Assembly: GCA_965656545.1 (NCBI GenBank)
Contig: CBFHKZ010000001.1
Coordinates: forward strand, 558,001 to 622,000
DNA: 64,000 bases
Source of the DNA: UBA7446 sp965656545
Lineage (GTDB): Bacteria; Bacteroidota; Bacteroidia; Flavobacteriales; Flavobacteriaceae
Direction of reading: 5' to 3'
Of this stretch, positions 10,290 through 19,555 are shown in pieces. Below the pieces are notes generated by a model. That model saw only the letters and a list, made by a program, of their open reading frames with translations. It searched no databases and was not told the origin of the DNA. Positions within the stretch are counted from its first letter, which is position 1; each line of letters begins with the position of its first letter. The position numbers and the translations under genes were made by a program.

Positions 10290-11624
10290 ATGAAAATAAT
10301 TGCACTATTATCTTTTTTCCTTATTAACACTACAATCTACAAGGTAAGTGCTCTGCAAAAGCCTAATGTTATCATTATTCTAACTGATGATCAAGGTAGT
10401 GTTGACCTCAATTGTTACGGTGCCCTCGATTTATATACTCCAAACATGGATAAGCTTGTTGCTAGCGGTATAAAATTTACTCAATTTTATGCTGCTCCGG
10501 TTTGCTCCCCGACACGTGCTTCTCTAATCACAGGGAAAACACCTCAAAAAACAGGCATAACAGAAGTAGTTAGAAGTGGGGAATTTCAGAACGAAGGATT
10601 GGCCAGTGAGGAATATACGATAGCTGAAATGTTTAAAGATTCTGGATATAGTACCGCCATCATTGGAAAATGGCACCTTGGTAGTTCTAAGGAAAAGCAG
10701 CCTGGTGCTCAGGGTTTTGATCATGCTTTTGGACCTCTTGGAGGTGGGTTTGACAATTATTCTCACTCTTCCTACTATGCAAATGGAGCAAACTACCACG
10801 ACCTTTATATGAATGGAAAGGAAATATATCGTGATGGTCTATTTTTTCCAGATTTGATGCTTAATCAAGCAGCAGTTTTTTTAGAAAGAAATAAATCAAA
10901 TCCCTTCTTTTTGTATTATGCTCTTAATGTGCCTCACTATCCATATCAGGGTACCAAAGAGTGGTTAGATTATTATAACGACAAAGGTGTTGAATACCCA
11001 CGAAATTTATATGCTGCTTTTTTGTCTACCATGGATGAAAATATCGGCCGCTTGCTATCAAAAATAGAAGCATTAGGATTAAGAGAAAATACAATAATTG
11101 TATTTCAAAGCGACAATGGATTTTCCAATGAGCAAAGAGCACATGGAGGTGGAGGGAGCTCTGGGCCATATCGCGGTCATAAAGGGAGCCTTTTTGAAGG
11201 TGGCATTCGCGTTCCAGCTTCCATTTCTTGGTCTAAAGAAATACAAATGAAACAGGTTCGAAACCAAATGGCAGTTGTTGCCGATTGGATGCCTACACTC
11301 GCTGATTTGTGCGGGATTAGCTTGAATAAAGATGGCTTAGATGGTAAAAGCTTAGTCGAAATACTAAAAGATAGTCAAGCAAAATCGTTGCATGATGAGT
11401 ACTGTTGGGTATACCAAAATCAGATAGCAGTCCGAAAAGGGAAGTGGAAGTTACTAATTAATCCTGTTATTAAAGACCCTAACTACAGGAATACACTGGT
11501 ATTAGACAGTCCTTACTTTTTATCTAATTTGGAAGAAGATTTAGGAGAGTCAACAAATTTAGCTCTTGAATTTCCTGAAAAGGTTGCTGAGTTAAAAGCT
11601 ATTTATAATAAGTTGAAAAATTAA
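10290..11624 (+). CDS. S1-family formylglycine sulfatase (3 of 5)
   Basis: 444 residues from the ATG at 10290, which begins a clear signal peptide (MKIIALLSFFLINTT); the frame runs back to a TTG at 10236, which is less likely. Motifs are LTDDQGSVDLN, CSPTR with Cys72, IIGKWHLG and FQSDNGF, and a Gly-rich loop (HGGGGSSGPYRG) before HKGSLFEGG. The whole domain is of usual length. It precedes the mannanase by 12 bases. The 156-base gap upstream contains a CGTGTTAGCT motif also found before the GPH transporter. Confidence 0.88.
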   Translation: MKIIALLSFFLINTTIYKVSALQKPNVIIILTDDQGSVDLNCYGALDLYTPNMDKLVASGIKFTQFYAAPVCSPTRASLITGKTPQKTGITEVVRSGEFQNEGLASEEYTIAEMFKDSGYSTAIIGKWHLGSSKEKQPGAQGFDHAFGPLGGGFDNYSHSSYYANGANYHDLYMNGKEIYRDGLFFPDLMLNQAAVFLERNKSNPFFLYYALNVPHYPYQGTKEWLDYYNDKGVEYPRNLYAAFLSTMDENIGRLLSKIEALGLRENTIIVFQSDNGFSNEQRAHGGGGSSGPYRGHKGSLFEGGIRVPASISWSKEIQMKQVRNQMAVVADWMPTLADLCGISLNKDGLDGKSLVEILKDSQAKSLHDEYCWVYQNQIAVRKGKWKLLINPVIKDPNYRNTLVLDSPYFLSNLEEDLGESTNLALEFPEKVAELKAIYNKLKN

Positions 11625-11636
11625 AGACACTTTGTG

Positions 11637-12773
11637 ATGAGCTATTTTGTGTTATTTACATATTTAAATTTTATAGGCTCACTATTTTACATTCAGCAGT
11701 ATAGCAATACAAGTGTTGGTGATTCCTTGTTTGAAAAAAGAAGAAGCCACCAAACACAAGTCTTATATGATAAACTTCTTCAAATTAAGGGCAAAGGCGT
11801 TTTCTTTGGAATGAAAGATGCCACAGGATATGGAGTAGGTTGGGATAATGACAATGATGAGAGTGATGTTTTAAAAATAACAGGTGACTATCCCGCACTT
11901 GCTGGATGGGGAGCTGACTATTCAATTTGTAGAATTGCTCGCGGTCAAGACTTTAAGGCTGCTCGATATAAAATTCAATTATTCCATGAAATGGGTGGTT
12001 TTAATACCATAGATTGGCATGCTGAAAATTATTACGGAGCTAATTATATGTGGAAAAATCATCCAGATAAATCCAAAAATGTTGTTGCTTCGATATTGCC
12101 TGGAGGTGAAAACCATCTAAAATTTGTTTCACAATTAAATCACTTAGCCTCATTCTTTAATTCTCTTATTGATAAAAATGGAGAAAAAATACCCATTATT
12201 TTTAGACCATGGCATGAACATTCTGGTGACTGGTTTTGGTGGGGTGCATCCAACTGTTCTGATGAAGAATACATCGAGCTGTGGCGATTTACTGTAGAAT
12301 ATCTTTCTGAAATTAAGGGAGTTGATAATTTACTTTATGCTTTTTCCCCAGCTAGGTTAACACTAAATTCAAACTATCTTTTTCGGTATCCTGGGGACAA
12401 ATACATCGATATTCTGGGACTGGATAATTATTGGAGTTTAAGGGAAAATTATGACGGCTTTGATGAAATTGTCAGTCAATTAAAAATATTAGTTGGTATA
12501 GCAAATGCAAAAAACAAACCAGCCGCATTTACGGAAACTGGTCCTTTTTCCAAAAACGGTAAGGCCATAATGAATGAAAAAGACTGGTACACAAACAAAT
12601 TACTCAAAAGTATATTATTCGACGATATAACTAGCCAAATTAGCTATGTTATGGTTTGGAGAAACGCTGATAAAAGTCATTTTCACGTTCCATACCCAGG
12701 GCATCCTGCAGTTCCAGATTTTTTACAATTTTATAATCATCCTTTCACTTTGTTTTTAAATCAAACAAAATAA
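11637..12773 (+). CDS. GH26 endo-beta-1,4-mannanase
   Basis: 378 residues. The GH26 hallmark FRPWHEHSGDWFWWG places the acid/base at Glu194, and AAFTETGPF places the nucleophile at Glu300, so both catalytic residues are present. The N-terminus MSYFVLFTYLNFIGSLF is a plausible signal peptide or anchor. GTG (11634) directly precedes the ATG (11637); the ATG is chosen. It would cut internal beta-1,4-mannosidic bonds of a mannan backbone. With the GH2 beta-mannosidase downstream it defines the locus as mannan-directed. A beta-1,3-xylanase or lichenase activity, known in a few GH26 members, cannot be excluded. Confidence 0.87.
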   Translation: MSYFVLFTYLNFIGSLFYIQQYSNTSVGDSLFEKRRSHQTQVLYDKLLQIKGKGVFFGMKDATGYGVGWDNDNDESDVLKITGDYPALAGWGADYSICRIARGQDFKAARYKIQLFHEMGGFNTIDWHAENYYGANYMWKNHPDKSKNVVASILPGGENHLKFVSQLNHLASFFNSLIDKNGEKIPIIFRPWHEHSGDWFWWGASNCSDEEYIELWRFTVEYLSEIKGVDNLLYAFSPARLTLNSNYLFRYPGDKYIDILGLDNYWSLRENYDGFDEIVSQLKILVGIANAKNKPAAFTETGPFSKNGKAIMNEKDWYTNKLLKSILFDDITSQISYVMVWRNADKSHFHVPYPGHPAVPDFLQFYNHPFTLFLNQTK

Positions 12774-12807
12774 TAAAGCTAATAAACCAATAATAATTTA
12801 ATTAAAC

Positions 12808-13470
12808 ATGAAATTTTTTATAGACACAGCTAACCTAGATGATATTGAACAAGCACAATCTTTAGGGGTTTTAGATGGAGTAACAACAAATCCATCACTT
12901 ATGGCTAAAGAAGGGATAAGTGGTCAACAAAATATAATCAATCACTACAAAAAAATATGCAACTTAGTAGAGGGTGATGTTAGCGCTGAAGTTATTGCTA
13001 CAGATTTTAAGGGTATGGTTAGTGAGGGTGAGGCACTTGCAGCTTTGAACCCTCAAATTGTGGTCAAAATACCAATAATTTCGGAAGGAATAAAAGCTTG
13101 TAAATACTTTTCGGACAAGGGAATTAAGACTAATGTTACTTTGGTTTTTTCTGCTGGACAAGCATTATTGGCTGCAAAGGCTGGTGCAACCTATGTGTCA
13201 CCTTTTCTAGGAAGGCTTGACGATATCTCTTCAGATGGTCTTGATCTAATATCTGAAATACGAGAAATTTATGCTAATTACGGATACAAAACTCAAATTT
13301 TAGCGGCTTCAATTCGCAGTACTATGCACGTGATAAATTGTGCTAAAACTGGAAGTGATGTTATGACGGGTCCTTTGTCTGTAATTAAAGGTTTGCTAAA
13401 CCATCCACTCACGGATTCTGGTTTATCTAAATTTTTAGAAGATCATAACCGTAATGCTTCTAAAATGTAA
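12808..13470 (+). CDS. Transaldolase, TalC/FSA type
   Basis: 220 residues with no insertions. It starts MKFFIDTANLDDIEQAQ and has GVTTNPSLMAKEG, VVKIPI (Schiff-base Lys) and VSPFLGRLDD. The Phe in SPF, where fructose-6-phosphate aldolase has Tyr (APY), and the TNVTLVFSAGQ segment favour a true small transaldolase over an FSA aldolase; this is read from the known family difference. It transfers dihydroxyacetone units between sugar phosphates in the cytoplasm. It is 7 bases from glpD, so central carbon functions are built into the polysaccharide operon. Confidence 0.85.
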   Translation: MKFFIDTANLDDIEQAQSLGVLDGVTTNPSLMAKEGISGQQNIINHYKKICNLVEGDVSAEVIATDFKGMVSEGEALAALNPQIVVKIPIISEGIKACKYFSDKGIKTNVTLVFSAGQALLAAKAGATYVSPFLGRLDDISSDGLDLISEIREIYANYGYKTQILAASIRSTMHVINCAKTGSDVMTGPLSVIKGLLNHPLTDSGLSKFLEDHNRNASKM

Positions 13471-13477
13471 CATATAA

Positions 13478-15046
13478 ATGGGAAACGTATATAATAGAGA
13501 ACACCTAATTAATCAGTTAAAACAAGTCTCAAGTTGGGATATTATTGTTGTTGGAGGTGGTTCTACAGGATTAGGTGTTGCACTAGACGCTGCATCAAGA
13601 GGGTATAAAACTTTGCTGCTAGAAGGAGTTGATTTTGCGAAAGGAACATCGAGTCGAAGCACAAAGCTACTTCATGGAGGTGTAAGGTATTTGGCGCAAG
13701 GGAATATAAGCCTTGTTAAAGAGGCTTTGCTAGAACGAGATTTGCTGCTAAAAAATGCACCCCACTTAACACAAGTCCAATCCTTTATTATTCCATGTTT
13801 CAGTTTGTTGAGCAAATACAAATATTTGATTGGATTGAAATTATATGATTTATTGGCCGGAAAACGAAGTATTGGCAAATCACACTTCATTAACAAAAAG
13901 GAAACTTCTCTCAGATTAAAAACGTTGTCAAGTAACAAGGTTCGAGGAGGAATAGTTTATTATGATGGTCAATTTGACGATTCTAGAATGGCAGTCAATC
14001 TTGCTCAAAGCTGTGTAGATTATGGCGCTACCGTTTTAAATCATTTTAAGGTAAATGAAATATTAAAAAATGATGCTGCTAAAGCTTGTGGAGTTAAAGC
14101 AATTGATTGTGAAACAAATATATCCTATGCACTTAATTCAAAAGTTGTAATTAACGCAACAGGCGTATTTACCAATAAGATTATTAAAATGGATAATGCC
14201 TTTGCACAAAAAATTATTCAACCTAGTCAAGGTGTTCATTTGGTTATCGAAAATACTTTTTTGTCAAGTAAAGATGCAATCATGATTCCAAAAACTATTG
14301 ATAGGCGCGTGCTTTTTGTCATTCCTTGGAAAGGAAAAGTCGTTGTTGGCACCACAGACACGGCTGTTAAGAAGTGTGAATACGAGCCCAAAGCCCTGGA
14401 TGAAGAAATTAGTTTTATTCTTTCAACTTTGAATAACTACTTAAATAAACATGTTTTAAGAAGTGATATTTTAAGTGTTTTTGTAGGGTTAAGACCACTA
14501 TCAATTAGTAAGAATAACCATAAAAAAACAAGAGAGATTTCAAGGGGGCATAAAATTCTCATTTCTGATTCAAACTTAATTTCCATAACTGGTGGTAAGT
14601 GGACAACTTTCAGGAAAATGGCTGAAGAGACAATAGACAAAGTGATTTCACTTGGGATGTTGGAAGAAAAAAAATGTTTGACAGATAGTATTAAGATACA
14701 CGGAGCTGAAATAGTTGATTTGCCTCATAGTATTTATGGCTCAGATTTTAAGTACATTAAGAAACTTTCGATGGAACACCCTGAGTATTCCGAAAAAATA
14801 CACCCTACCCTTAAATATACCAAAGCAGAAGTTGTCTGGTCGATTAGAAACGAATTTGCGAGAACTGTTGAAGATGTTTTGGCAAGAAGGACAAGGGCTC
14901 TTTTTTTAAATGCTCAGGCTTCGGTAGCTGCTGCACCAGTTGTTGCCAAGCTATTAGCGAAAGAGTTAGAGAAAGATGAAAATTGGGTCCAAAACCAGAT
15001 TAAAGTCTTTTCAGAATTAGCTGAAAATTATATTTTAATTCCTTAG
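13478..15046 (+). CDS. glpD: FAD-dependent glycerol-3-phosphate dehydrogenase
   Basis: 522 residues. The N-terminal FAD-binding Rossmann motif is IIVVGGGSTGLGVALDAA, followed by GTSSRSTKLLHGGVRYL, the canonical GlpD signature. A C-terminal DAO_C-type helical domain begins near residue 400. It oxidises glycerol-3-phosphate to dihydroxyacetone phosphate and passes electrons to quinones at the inner membrane. Its placement between a transaldolase and glycerol kinase, inside a mannan/sulfatase locus, suggests that the glycan releases glycerol or glycerol-phosphate, or that the host substrate includes a mannosyl-glycerol type solute. That link is an inference. Confidence 0.92.
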   Translation: MGNVYNREHLINQLKQVSSWDIIVVGGGSTGLGVALDAASRGYKTLLLEGVDFAKGTSSRSTKLLHGGVRYLAQGNISLVKEALLERDLLLKNAPHLTQVQSFIIPCFSLLSKYKYLIGLKLYDLLAGKRSIGKSHFINKKETSLRLKTLSSNKVRGGIVYYDGQFDDSRMAVNLAQSCVDYGATVLNHFKVNEILKNDAAKACGVKAIDCETNISYALNSKVVINATGVFTNKIIKMDNAFAQKIIQPSQGVHLVIENTFLSSKDAIMIPKTIDRRVLFVIPWKGKVVVGTTDTAVKKCEYEPKALDEEISFILSTLNNYLNKHVLRSDILSVFVGLRPLSISKNNHKKTREISRGHKILISDSNLISITGGKWTTFRKMAEETIDKVISLGMLEEKKCLTDSIKIHGAEIVDLPHSIYGSDFKYIKKLSMEHPEYSEKIHPTLKYTKAEVVWSIRNEFARTVEDVLARRTRALFLNAQASVAAAPVVAKLLAKELEKDENWVQNQIKVFSELAENYILIP

Positions 15047-15071
15047 TTGTAGTTAACATTAATCATTTAAT

Positions 15072-16571
15072 ATGGATAAGTTCATCTTAGCGTTAGATCA
15101 AGGTACTACCAGTTCAAGAGCAATTATTGTAGATAAAATGGGTACTTGTGTTTCAACTGCTCAAAAAGAGTTTGCGCAGATTTTTCCAAAACCTGGATGG
15201 GTTGAGCATGACCCTCAAGAGATTTGGTCAAGTCAATATGATGTTGTTCTAGAAGCTTTAATGAAAACGAGGTTAAAGCCTATCAACATTGCTGCAATTG
15301 GTATTGCTAATCAAAGGGAGACTGTTGTTGTTTGGGATAGAAATACTGGGGAACCTGTATATAACGCTATAGTCTGGCAAGACAAGCGAACATCTGCTTA
15401 TTGTAACGAATTGAAAGGCACTCCTAATGCCCAAATGATCCATGAAAAAACAGGGTTATTTGTAGATTCGTACTTTTCAGCAACTAAAGTAAAATGGATT
15501 TTGGACAATGTTGAAAATGCAAGGCAAAGAGCAAATCAAGGAGATCTTTTATTTGGAACAATAGATACCTGGCTCGTTTGGAATCTTAGTGGTAAAAGTT
15601 GTCACATTACAGATGTCTCTAATGCATCAAGAACTTTATTATTTGACATAAATAAAATGACATGGGATGATGAGCTCTTGGAGCTTTTTACCATACCCAA
15701 GAGTATGTTACCTAAGATTAGGCAATCTAGCGAAATCTATTGTCATACCAATAAAGATTTATTCGAGGTTCGTTTACCCATTTCTGGAATTGCTGGAGAT
15801 CAGCAGGCGGCGTTATTTGGTCAAATGTGTACCAAGCCAGGAATGGTGAAAAATACTTATGGAACGGGTTGTTTTATGTTGATGAACATTGGTGAAAAAC
15901 CTGTAGCTTCAAAGAATAATCTATTAACAACAGTAGCTTGGAAAATAAATGGTAAAACCAGTTACGCCCTTGAAGGTAGTGTTTTTACTGGAGGTGCAGT
16001 TGTTCAGTGGCTTCGCGATAGTCTCAAAATCATCAATACATCTAATGAAGTTGAAAAACTTGCCAATTCTGTTGATTCTTCTGATGGAGTTTATTTTGTA
16101 CCCGCATTTGTGGGCTTAGGCGCACCACATTGGAACCAAGAAGCTCGAGGCACTATTTTAGGACTAACTAGAGGAAGTACAGATGCGCATATTGCTCGTG
16201 CAGCTTTAGAGTCAATTGCTTACCAAGCTATGGATGTTTTAAAGGCCATGGAGGTAGATTCTGGAATTTCCATTGAAGAGTTACGTGTTGACGGCGGAGC
16301 AGCAGTAAATAACTTACTCATGCAATTTCAAGCAGATGTTTTAAATATCGAAACTGTCAGGCCTCAAATTATTGAAACTACAGCTATGGGTGCTGCTTTT
16401 TTTTCAGGTTTAGCAATTGGGTTTTGGCAAAATCTTGAAGAGATTCAAGAAATGTGGGAAGTAGATCGCTATTTTAAGCCAACAAATGACACTAAAAAAA
16501 TTAATAATTATATCGGTGGGTGGTACAAGGCATTAAATACTTTAGAACATTGGACAAAAAACAAATTCTAA
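15072..16571 (+). CDS. glpK: Glycerol kinase
   Basis: 499 residues, normal length for the FGGY family. Signatures include ILALDQGTTSSRAII at the N-terminus, NQRETVVVWD and VWQDKRTS, and later GIAGDQQAALFGQ and VDGGAAVN. It phosphorylates glycerol to glycerol-3-phosphate, the substrate of the preceding GlpD (25-base gap). No glpF facilitator is visible nearby. Confidence 0.93.
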   Translation: MDKFILALDQGTTSSRAIIVDKMGTCVSTAQKEFAQIFPKPGWVEHDPQEIWSSQYDVVLEALMKTRLKPINIAAIGIANQRETVVVWDRNTGEPVYNAIVWQDKRTSAYCNELKGTPNAQMIHEKTGLFVDSYFSATKVKWILDNVENARQRANQGDLLFGTIDTWLVWNLSGKSCHITDVSNASRTLLFDINKMTWDDELLELFTIPKSMLPKIRQSSEIYCHTNKDLFEVRLPISGIAGDQQAALFGQMCTKPGMVKNTYGTGCFMLMNIGEKPVASKNNLLTTVAWKINGKTSYALEGSVFTGGAVVQWLRDSLKIINTSNEVEKLANSVDSSDGVYFVPAFVGLGAPHWNQEARGTILGLTRGSTDAHIARAALESIAYQAMDVLKAMEVDSGISIEELRVDGGAAVNNLLMQFQADVLNIETVRPQIIETTAMGAAFFSGLAIGFWQNLEEIQEMWEVDRYFKPTNDTKKINNYIGGWYKALNTLEHWTKNKF

Positions 16572-16584
16572 TAGATTTACCATA

Positions 16585-16690
16585 TTGTTTTGAATAAAAT
16601 TGTATACAATTGTTTTGAACATTATCACATCACTTTTTGTGTAGTAGCTCAAATTTTAATAGTTTAGCTATAACGTGTTAGCTTTAACGT
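16585..16690 (+). promoter_or_regulatory. Candidate operator region before the GPH symporter
   Basis: In the 138-base gap, a perfect 12-bp palindrome ATTGTATACAAT (16599-16610) resembles GntR-family operators and is bracketed by direct repeats TTGTTTTGAA (16585-16594 and 16610-16619). Further on are two near-identical tandem copies of TTAGCTWTAACG (from 16664 and 16679). The motif CGTGTTAGCT at 16674-16683 recurs at 10245-10254, before another sulfatase. No regulator gene for the locus is visible in the window. Confidence 0.4.
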
Positions 16691-16709
16691 ATAGTAAATA
16701 TTACTTTTT

Positions 16710-18104
16710 ATGAAAACAATAGAAAAAATTAGTGTTAGGGAAAAAATATCTTACGGCTTTGGCGATTTTGCTTCCTCTACTTTTTGGACATTGTTTTCCA
16801 TGTTTCTTTTGTATTTTTATACTGATGTATTTGGTATAACTGCAGCTGCTGCAGGGACTATGTTTCTTGTAGCACGATTTTGGGATACAACAAATGACCC
16901 TATAATGGGTATGATATGTGATCGCACTACTACGAGATGGGGTAAATTTAGACCCTATCTTTTATTTGGTGCAATACCCTTTACAATTATTGGGATTTTA
17001 ACATTCACAACCCCAGATTTAGGACCATCCGGGAAATTGATTTATGCGTATATCACATATACACTAATGATGATGGTTTATACTGCAGTGAATGTACCTT
17101 ATGCCTCCTTGCTTGGTGTAATGACAAAGAATTCTGATGAAAGAACTTCACTGGCTTCATTTAGATTTATTGGTGGATTTTGCGCAGGGCTGATGGTAAC
17201 TTCTTCGGCTAATTATTTAGTGGAATACTTCAAAACAACAGGCGATTTAGCCTCATCATATCAAAAAACGGTTGCCATTTATGCAATAATAGCAGGGGTG
17301 TTTTTTGTACTTACTTTTCTTGGAACAAAGGAAAGGCTCGACCCTGAAGAAGTAAAGCCTTCTACTTTTAAAGCAGATTTAAGTGATTTGTTTAAAAACA
17401 AACCATGGTTTATTATGCTTGGTGCTTCAATTGCAGTTCTGATATTTAACTCTTTAAGAGGAGGGGCAATTCTTTATTATTTTAAATATTTTATTGGTGA
17501 TCAATACGTTACCTACTTCGGAGAAGTCTCTCATGGCACGTTATCAGCAGCCTATATGAGCAGTGGTTTTGCAACCAGCTTAATCGGTGTAGTTATGGCA
17601 ATACCCATTTCTAATAAAATTGGCAAAAAAAACACGTTTATTCTCTCAGGATTTGTCTGCGGTGTTCTTTCCATATTGTTTTTCTTTCTTCCTCCAACAC
17701 AAATTGAATTGATATTTATTATCAATATATTCATTGGTATTTATTCGGCCATGGCTTTTCCATTAATTTGGGCTATGTATGGTGATGTATCCGATTACTC
17801 CGAGTTAAAAACGGGCCGACGAGCAACGGGTCTTATTTTTTCCTCTTCATCCATGTCACAAAAACTAGGTTGGACCATTGGTGGTGCTATAAGTGGTTGG
17901 ATATTAGCTGCCTTTGGCTTTATTGCAAATGACATACAGACCGATGAATCAATTTTAGGAATTCGATTAATGATTAGCATTTTTGCAGCTGTTGGGGTGA
18001 TTTTATCAATAGTCATCATGTTTTTTTATCCTTTGACAGAAAAATTCATGAGAGAGAAAGTAACTGCTCAATTAGAAATGGCTAGGTCAAAACAAAACAA
18101 ATGA
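16710..18104 (+). CDS. GPH-family glycoside:cation symporter (MelB/YicJ-like)
   Basis: 464 residues with 12 predicted membrane segments. The start EKISYGFGDFASSTFW, then DTTNDPIMGMICDRT and RWGKFRPYLLFGAIP, are hallmark motifs of the glycoside-pentoside-hexuronide:cation symporters. It would import oligosaccharides or glycosides across the inner membrane with Na+ or H+. Its stop overlaps the start of the next sulfatase (ATGA). It begins a second transcription unit or an internal promoter after a 138-base gap with operator-like repeats. Confidence 0.87.
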   Translation: MKTIEKISVREKISYGFGDFASSTFWTLFSMFLLYFYTDVFGITAAAAGTMFLVARFWDTTNDPIMGMICDRTTTRWGKFRPYLLFGAIPFTIIGILTFTTPDLGPSGKLIYAYITYTLMMMVYTAVNVPYASLLGVMTKNSDERTSLASFRFIGGFCAGLMVTSSANYLVEYFKTTGDLASSYQKTVAIYAIIAGVFFVLTFLGTKERLDPEEVKPSTFKADLSDLFKNKPWFIMLGASIAVLIFNSLRGGAILYYFKYFIGDQYVTYFGEVSHGTLSAAYMSSGFATSLIGVVMAIPISNKIGKKNTFILSGFVCGVLSILFFFLPPTQIELIFIINIFIGIYSAMAFPLIWAMYGDVSDYSELKTGRRATGLIFSSSSMSQKLGWTIGGAISGWILAAFGFIANDIQTDESILGIRLMISIFAAVGVILSIVIMFFYPLTEKFMREKVTAQLEMARSKQNK

Positions 18105-19549
18105 AAATATTATTAAAGTTTTTTGTTTATATATTTTTTGTTGGGTATGGTTTTTCTCAAGCCAATTCAGTCTTAACTAAAAAAAACAGCGTATCAAATA
18201 TTGCTGAATTACCCAATATTATATTCATAATCACTGATGATCAACAATCTGGATTAACAAGTATTGAAGGAAATGCAGTTTTGAAAACTCCAAATATTGA
18301 CAGAATTGCAAAAGAAGGAGCCATGTTTGAAAACTTTTTTGTAGCCACACCGCTATGTTCACCAAGCCGTGCAAGTTTTCTTACTGGACAGTATGCACAA
18401 AATCATGGGGTTATAAACAACGACCGTATAGGCTTGGATGTAATTAGTCATACGCTAATGACATGGCCAAGACAATTACGTGAGCATGGTTATAAAACAG
18501 CTTTTATTGGCAAATGGCACATGGGACTTGATGATTCCCGTCGCCCGGGATTTGACAGATGGGTCAGCTTTAAGGGACAAGGTATTTTTGTCAACGGTGT
18601 AGTTAACGATGAAGGCACTATCAAACAAATTGATGGCAATATGACCGATTACCTGAACGAGCAGGCTGTGAATTTTCTAAAAAAGAACAGCAAAAACCAA
18701 CCTTTTGCGATGATTCTTTCACACAAAGCGGTCCATAGCCCTATCATACCAGCAGAGCGACATAGTAATTTTTATATTGATTATGAATATGAGGCACCAC
18801 ATGTTAGTAAGGGGAATATTGAAAGCAAACCTATACTACGAAGAAATGTGCCATGGAAACCGCCTTATGAATATCAAAACATTGTTCCTGAGCCAGCAGA
18901 GCCGAGACGCGGAAGGGGGCAGGATAGAACTAGTATAGTAGCCGATCAAATGCGGTGCTTGCTGAGCGTAGATGAGGGTATTGGTGAAATGTTTAAAATA
19001 CTTGAAAAAAAAGGGCAATTAGAAAATACAATTATTGTGTATACAAGCGATAATGGTATGCTTATGGGAGAACATAATAGATTCCATACTAAACGCTGGG
19101 CTTATGATAATGTGTTGCGTGTACCATTTTTTATCAGGTATCCGAAAAAAATTAAGGCAGGAGTTAAAATTGATGAAATGGTTTCTAATATTGATTGGGC
19201 ACCAACAGTATATGATTTAGTAGGTGTAAAATCATTAATTCCTGTAGACGGAAAATCATTTTTGCCGTTATTTAAGTCTGAAATGACTATGTGGAGAACT
19301 TCTTTTTATGCTGAGTATTTTCATGAAAAAGTAGCACGAAACACACCTTCATGGCAAGCAGTGAGAACAAACGATTGGAAATATGTCAATTATGTTGGAT
19401 TGGAAACCGATGAAATGAATGAATTGTATGACCTTAAAAATGATCCGGGTGAAGAGTTTAACTTATATAAAAATTTAGCTTATAAGCAAGAGCTTGAGAC
19501 GATGAAAATAGAGTTACAAAACAAATTTACAGGAATTAATAGTAACTAA
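18101..19549 (+). CDS. S1-family formylglycine sulfatase (4 of 5)
   Basis: 482 residues with signal peptide MKILLKFFVYIFFVGYGFSQ. Motifs are IITDDQQSG, CSPSR with Cys86, FIGKWHMG, and TSDNGMLMGEHNRFHTK. The MGEHxxxxK stretch resembles N-acetylglucosamine-6-sulfatase and choline-sulfatase-like branches more than sulfatases 1-3 here. It overlaps the symporter by four bases and precedes sulfatase 5 by 6 bases. Confidence 0.87.
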   Translation: MKILLKFFVYIFFVGYGFSQANSVLTKKNSVSNIAELPNIIFIITDDQQSGLTSIEGNAVLKTPNIDRIAKEGAMFENFFVATPLCSPSRASFLTGQYAQNHGVINNDRIGLDVISHTLMTWPRQLREHGYKTAFIGKWHMGLDDSRRPGFDRWVSFKGQGIFVNGVVNDEGTIKQIDGNMTDYLNEQAVNFLKKNSKNQPFAMILSHKAVHSPIIPAERHSNFYIDYEYEAPHVSKGNIESKPILRRNVPWKPPYEYQNIVPEPAEPRRGRGQDRTSIVADQMRCLLSVDEGIGEMFKILEKKGQLENTIIVYTSDNGMLMGEHNRFHTKRWAYDNVLRVPFFIRYPKKIKAGVKIDEMVSNIDWAPTVYDLVGVKSLIPVDGKSFLPLFKSEMTMWRTSFYAEYFHEKVARNTPSWQAVRTNDWKYVNYVGLETDEMNELYDLKNDPGEEFNLYKNLAYKQELETMKIELQNKFTGINSN

Positions 19550-19555
19550 AACATT

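Noticed and set aside
12808..13470. Fructose-6-phosphate aldolase (FSA) naming
   Set aside because: The SPF motif with Phe in place of the FSA Tyr favours transaldolase activity.
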